Positions 5,639 to 8,804 of a DNA stretch of 8,804 nucleotides are shown one piece after another. The DNA is from an uncultured Erysipelotrichaceae bacterium. GTDB taxonomy: Bacteria > Bacillota_I > Bacilli_A > Erysipelotrichales > Erysipelotrichaceae. Under the pieces are notes generated by a model. The model was not told the DNA's origin. It saw only the letters and a program-made list of their open reading frames with translations, and ran no database searches. The first letter of the stretch is position 1; every line of letters begins with the position of its first letter. The stretch lies in NCBI GenBank assembly GCA_944326175.1, contig CALVCY010000083.1:1-8804 (forward strand), written 5' to 3'. Position numbers and translations under genes: made by a program.

Positions 5639-6254
5639 TATCATTGCGTATGGTGGAACATTCAATCCATTGACCAATGCCCATGTCAAATTGATCGATA
5701 TGGCATTGGAAGCGATCAAAGACAGTATCGTGGTGGTCATACCAACCGCACAAAAGTTCATGAAGACATGGAAAAAGATGGATGAAACCAGTATTTATGA
5801 TGATGCCTTTCGTTTACAACTGTTAAAAGCAGTGGTTCAACCAATGGATCGTGTGGTTTTATCCACCGTTGAACTGGAAGGGATCACCTATCGCACCTAT
5901 GATACACTCGCCCATCTTCAAACTCTTTATCCCACATCCACGATCTGGTGGATGTGTGGGGATGAAAAATGTGATGAATTGCTCAATTGGTACAATGGAC
6001 AGGCATTGGTCGAAACGTATCATTTCCTGATGTTTACCCGGATCAGTGAAGATGCAAAAACGTATTTCATGGATCATCCGCAATTGCTTCCCTACCAACA
6101 TCAGTTCACTTTTATTCCAAAGGTTGAACAAATCGAATCCATTTCTTCAACCAATGTGCGTAATGCGATCGTTGATGGAGATTGGGATTATGTCGATCAT
6201 GTTTGTCCGAAAATTGTTGCGGATGCACTTCGAAAGAAAGGAGCGATCGCATGA
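5628..6254 (+). CDS. nadD: Nicotinate-nucleotide adenylyltransferase
   Basis: A 208-residue nucleotidyltransferase that joins ATP and nicotinate mononucleotide to give NaAD, the middle step of NAD salvage. The N-terminus IIAYGGTFNPLTNAH (5-19) is the family's GGTF(D/N)Px(T/H)xxH nucleotide-binding loop, here with TNAH rather than the commoner HxGH, so H19 is kept but a Gly is replaced by Ala. WWMCGDEKCDELLNWYN (107-123) matches the substrate-recognition region, and ISSTNVR (172-178) is the conserved ISSTxIR block near the C-terminus. I chose ATG 5628 (GAGG at 5620-5623, overlap with pncB 11 bp) because the protein then begins right before the first strand. A GTG at 5613 would add five residues and has no better ribosome site. 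It shares an ATGA overlap with nadE. The divergent loop leaves some room for a related cytidylyltransferase-fold enzyme, but context makes NadD very likely. Confidence 0.92.
   Translation: MAANIIAYGGTFNPLTNAHVKLIDMALEAIKDSIVVVIPTAQKFMKTWKKMDETSIYDDAFRLQLLKAVVQPMDRVVLSTVELEGITYRTYDTLAHLQTLYPTSTIWWMCGDEKCDELLNWYNGQALVETYHFLMFTRISEDAKTYFMDHPQLLPYQHQFTFIPKVEQIESISSTNVRNAIVDGDWDYVDHVCPKIVADALRKKGAIA
5833..5843. repeat. Iterated palindrome inside nadD
   Basis: Exact TGGTTCAACCA, read here as GTG GTT CAA CCA (V-V-Q-P), a different codon frame from the copies in rfbB and nadE. Confidence 0.7.
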
Positions 6255-8146
6255 GTCGGTATGGTTATATCAAGGCCGCTGCGGCATCCTTTGATGTTTC
6301 AGTGGCGGATGTTGGATCGAATGTGAACCAAATCAAAACATTGATCCAGCAGGCAAAAAATGATCAGGTGGATCTTGTGGTATTTCCGGAACTTTCATTA
6401 TCTGGATATACGTGTGGGGATCTGTTTTTGAAAGAATACCTGATCAAGCAGTGTATGGATGGTTTGAGCCACATCACAGATGATGTGGATGAAACCATCA
6501 ATGTGGTGGTGGGATTACCGTTAGTATGGCATAACCAGTTATATAACTGTGCCGTTGTGATCAATGGTCATACCATCAAAGGGATCGTACCCAAAAGTTA
6601 TATCCCCAATTACAATGAGTTTTATGAATCCCGTTGGTTTGCAAGTGGGAAGCATATCCATGGTCAAACCATGGATATTCATGGTCAAACCATTCCCTTT
6701 GGATCAGATCTGCTTTTTCGATGTGATGAATTGATCTATGGCATCGAGATCTGTGAAGATCTATGGGTATCCTGTCCCATGGGACATTATGCCTGTGCGA
6801 ATGGGGCGTTGGTGATGGTCAATCCCAGTGCCAGCAATGAGGCGGTAGCCAAGAGGGAATATCGGAAAAATCTGATTTCCATGACCTCTGCACGTCAATA
6901 TTGCGGGTATGTCTATACATCCAGTGGCGATGGTGAATCCAGCAGTGATCTGGTCTTTTCCAGTGTGGGTATGATTGCACAATGTGGTTCAACCATTGCC
7001 TATACGGATGAGAATCATGGTTTATTGACTGGATTGATCGATCTTCAAAAGATCAAACATGACCGCTTGGTCTATCATTCCCAATATCGTGACAATGAAT
7101 TCATGGACTATCGTCTGATCCAATGTGGTCATCTAGCGGTTGATGTACAACTTCAACCACATTTTGTGGATCCGTATCCATTCGTTCCGGATGATCTTAA
7201 CCAACGTCAATCGCGTTGCAAAGAAATCATGTCCATGCAAGCGCGTGGTTTAGCCACCCGCTTAAGACACATTCAGTGTAAAAAAGCAGTGATCGGCATA
7301 TCGGGTGGATTGGATTCCACATTGGCATTGTTAGTGACACTGGATGCTTTTGATCGCCTTGGTTATGACCATAAAGATATCTTGGCGATCACTATGCCGG
7401 GTTTTGGTACAACGGAAAGGACGCGCAACAATGCGATGGATCTGATGGCATTAAGTGGTGTGACCATCCAAACTGTGGATATCACCGCTGCCTGTGTCCA
7501 ACATTTTAAAGATATCGATCATGATCCGATGATTTTCGATGTCACCTATGAAAATACTCAAGCCAGAGAAAGAACCCAGATATTGATGGATATAGCCAAT
7601 AAATGCGGTGGTATCGTCATCGGTACCGGTGACTTGAGTGAACTGGCCCTTGGGTGGTGTACCTATAATGGCGACCATATGAGTATGTATGGGGTCAATG
7701 GTTCCATTCCCAAAACATTGGTCCGTTATCTGGTCGAAGCGTATGGTCAGATCCATCCAGAATATGAAACGGTGTTGAAGGATATCGTGGATACTCCCAT
7801 TTCTCCGGAATTATTACCGGGCAAAGATGGTCAGATTACGCAAAAAACTGAAGACACCATCGGTAAATATGACTTACAGGACTTTTTCCTTTACCATTAT
7901 TTACGCAATGGTTTTGACCATTTAAAAATCCGCATGTTAGCCCGTATTGCATTCCCATCGATCGATGGTTCGACCATCGACGATACCCTGGATATCTTCT
8001 ACAAACGCTTCTATTCCCAGCAATTCAAGCGCAATTGTCTGCCCGATGGTGTCAAAGTCGGCAGTGTCTGTCTGTCCCCCAGGGGTGACTGGCGCATGCC
8101 AAGTGACATTTCAAGCGCACTGGAATATGATGATTCAAACCAATAA
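6251..8146 (+). CDS. nadE: Glutamine-dependent NAD+ synthetase
   Basis: A 631-residue two-domain enzyme that amidates NaAD to NAD+ with ammonia released from glutamine. Residues 1 to about 300 are a nitrilase-fold glutaminase with the triad E47 (VVFPEL), K115 (GIVPKSYIPNYNEFYE) and C168 (YGIEICEDLW). The synthetase domain starts near 340 with the ATP loop SGGLDST (351-357), then TMPGFGTT, GTGDLSELALGW, IPKTLVRYL, SPELLP with KTEDTIGKYDLQDFFLYH, and the C-terminal SPRGDWRMPSD. The length fits the bacterial glutamine-dependent form. ATG 6251 overlaps the nadD stop (ATGA) and has AAAGGAG at 6237-6243, 7 bases upstream; more upstream in-frame starts would lie inside nadD and are rejected. A small oddity is a repeated HGQT unit (residues 137-140 and 144-147), each encoded by a copy of the iterated palindrome. 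All catalytic residues are present. Confidence 0.97.
   Translation: MSRYGYIKAAAASFDVSVADVGSNVNQIKTLIQQAKNDQVDLVVFPELSLSGYTCGDLFLKEYLIKQCMDGLSHITDDVDETINVVVGLPLVWHNQLYNCAVVINGHTIKGIVPKSYIPNYNEFYESRWFASGKHIHGQTMDIHGQTIPFGSDLLFRCDELIYGIEICEDLWVSCPMGHYACANGALVMVNPSASNEAVAKREYRKNLISMTSARQYCGYVYTSSGDGESSSDLVFSSVGMIAQCGSTIAYTDENHGLLTGLIDLQKIKHDRLVYHSQYRDNEFMDYRLIQCGHLAVDVQLQPHFVDPYPFVPDDLNQRQSRCKEIMSMQARGLATRLRHIQCKKAVIGISGGLDSTLALLVTLDAFDRLGYDHKDILAITMPGFGTTERTRNNAMDLMALSGVTIQTVDITAACVQHFKDIDHDPMIFDVTYENTQARERTQILMDIANKCGGIVIGTGDLSELALGWCTYNGDHMSMYGVNGSIPKTLVRYLVEAYGQIHPEYETVLKDIVDTPISPELLPGKDGQITQKTEDTIGKYDLQDFFLYHYLRNGFDHLKIRMLARIAFPSIDGSTIDDTLDIFYKRFYSQQFKRNCLPDGVKVGSVCLSPRGDWRMPSDISSALEYDDSNQ
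6564..6576. repeat. Iterated palindrome variant in nadE
   Basis: ATGGTCATACCAT has perfect 5-bp arms and spacer CAT. The same spacer occurs in TGGTCATACCA at 5734-5744 in nadD. Confidence 0.6.
6660..6693 (+). repeat. Two palindromes 21 bp apart, encoding repeated HGQT, in nadE
   Basis: ATGGTCAAACCAT occurs at 6660-6672 and again at 6681-6693, in the same frame, giving H-G-Q-T-M-D-I-H-G-Q-T-I. The repeat lies in the stretch between the catalytic Lys115 and Cys168 of the glutaminase domain. Confidence 0.8.
6985..6995. repeat. Iterated palindrome inside nadE
   Basis: Exact TGGTTCAACCA, read as GGT TCA ACC (G-S-T). Confidence 0.7.
7962..7980. repeat. Longest palindrome of the family, in nadE
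   Basis: TCGATGGTTCGACCATCGA has perfect 8-bp arms around spacer TCG. It encodes D-G-S-T-I-D near the end of the synthetase domain. Confidence 0.8.
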
Positions 8147-8150
8147 TTAA

Positions 8151-8161
8151 TGGTTCAACCA
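8151..8161. repeat. Iterated palindrome, intergenic copy before trpS
   Basis: Exact TGGTTCAACCA in the 25-bp nadE-trpS gap. Its last A is the first base of the trpS ribosome site AAAGGAGG (8161-8168). Confidence 0.75.
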
Positions 8162-8171
8162 AAGGAGGTCT

Positions 8172-8804
8172 ATGAAACAGATTATTTTAACCGGTGATCG
8201 TCCCACCGGACGGTTGCATATCGGTCACTATGTCGGCTCGCTTCGTCAACGGGTAATATTACAAAATAGCGGTGAATATGATGAAATCTACATCATGATC
8301 GCCGATGCCCAGGCATTGACCGATAATTTTGACAATCCCGAAAAGATCCGCTCATCCATCGTTCAGGTCGCTTTGGATTATCTTTCCTGCGGCATCGATC
8401 CCAATAAAAGCGTGATCTTCATTCAATCCATGATTCCCGAATTAACCGAATTGACATTCTATTACATGAATCTGGTCACCGTTTCCAGAGTGCAACGCAA
8501 TCCCACGGTCAAAAGTGAGATCCAGCAGCGTGGTTTCAACACCTCCATACCGGTCGGCTTTTTCACCTATCCGATCTCCCAGGCTTCCGATATTACCGCA
8601 TTTAAAGCCACAGTAGTGCCGGTGGGGGATGATCAAGCACCGATGATCGAACAATGTCAGGAGATCGTGCATAAATTCAATCAAACGTATGGCGAAACAT
8701 TAATTGAACCAAAGATCATGGTTTCAACCAATGCCACCTGTCGGCGTTTACCGGGCACGGATGGTCATGCCAAGATGAGCAAGAGTCTGAACAACTGCAT
8801 CTAT
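8172..8804 (+). CDS. trpS: Tryptophanyl-tRNA synthetase (3' end outside window)
   Basis: A class I aminoacyl-tRNA synthetase that charges tRNA-Trp. The frame opens at ATG 8172, with AAAGGAGG (8161-8168) just upstream, and stays open to the window end: 211 of about 330-340 residues. The Rossmann catalytic signatures are both present: [18 protein letters not shown] (7-24, HIGH at 16-19) and KMSKS (201-205). Between them lie [13 protein letters not shown] (110-122), the [12 protein letters not shown] stretch (130-141) and VGDDQ (151-155), which are typical of bacterial TrpS. It follows nadE by 25 bp with no terminator or promoter visible, so it is probably read from the NAD operon. No T-box leader precedes it, although many Bacillota synthetase genes have one. 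Truncation is due to the window edge only. Confidence 0.97.
   Translation, partial: MKQIILTGDRPTGRLHIGHYVGSLRQRVILQNSGEYDEIYIMIADAQALTDNFDNPEKIRSSIVQVALDYLSCGIDPNKSVIFIQSMIPELTELTFYYMNLVTVSRVQRNPTVKSEIQQRGFNTSIPVGFFTYPISQASDITAFKATVVPVGDDQAPMIEQCQEIVHKFNQTYGETLIEPKIMVSTNATCRRLPGTDGHAKMSKSLNNCIY
8717..8731. repeat. 15-mer in trpS, inverted copy of one in pncB
   Basis: CATGGTTTCAACCAA is the exact reverse complement of the 15-mer at 4553-4567, and an expanded member of the palindrome family. Confidence 0.7.

Noticed and set aside
6243..6250. GCGATCGC, identical to the cyanobacterial HIP1 octamer
   Set aside because: It is a single copy between the nadE ribosome site and start codon. Nothing else suggests a cyanobacterium, and the iterated word here is a different one.
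6182..6250. Longer NadE N-terminus from an upstream in-frame start
   Set aside because: It would overlap nadD by over 70 bp, adds residues that do not look like NadE, and lacks a ribosome site. ATG 6251 has AAAGGAG at 7 bases.
1520..8161. CRISPR array or transposon end repeats as an explanation of the palindromes
   Set aside because: Spacing is irregular, copies lie inside intact housekeeping genes, there are no regular spacers, and no transposase is present.

Overview
The window carries eight protein-coding genes plus one likely leader peptide, all on the + strand, in three transcription blocks. The first and last genes are cut by the window edges. Bacillota (Firmicutes) is the most likely source: strong GGAGG-type ribosome sites, one of them a 13-base match to the usual 16S rRNA 3' tail, compact U-tailed hairpin terminators, moderate GC, a CBS-type MgtE and a glutamine-dependent NadE. 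An Erysipelotrichia-like or related clostridial gut bacterium is my guess; nothing here fixes the species.

Block 1 (1-2520) is a nucleotide-sugar cluster: the C-terminal two thirds of glucose-1-phosphate thymidylyltransferase (rfbA), an extended SDR (NAD-dependent epimerase/dehydratase) of unknown substrate, then dTDP-glucose 4,6-dehydratase (rfbB) and a hairpin terminator. RfbA and RfbB make dTDP-4-keto-6-deoxyglucose. The SDR sits where rfbC or rfbD often lies and could act on a related sugar.

Block 2 (about 2521-4111) is a Mg2+ channel gene, mgtE. Ahead of it lie a TATAAT box, a very strong ribosome site, a 26-codon ORF and two mutually exclusive RNA pairings, one of which can hide the mgtE ribosome site. 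I see no M-box riboswitch. This looks like a translated leader that senses the state of the cell and controls mgtE; the model is inferred from sequence. A 12-bp hairpin terminator closes the block.

Block 3 (about 4112-8804) is an NAD salvage operon: pncB (nicotinate to NaMN), nadD (NaMN to NaAD) and nadE (NaAD to NAD+ with glutamine), joined by 11-bp and 4-bp overlaps. trpS (tryptophanyl-tRNA synthetase) follows after 25 bp and runs off the window.

A feature across all blocks is a short iterated palindrome, TGGT-NNN-ACCA, most often TGGTTCAACCA. I found 16 copies of the 8-fixed-base pattern by eye, against about 0.13 expected in random equal-base DNA. Six are the identical 11-mer, all in one orientation. 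They occur in three different codon frames inside genes and in every intergenic gap longer than 20 bp. This argues for a DNA- or RNA-level role rather than a protein-level one.
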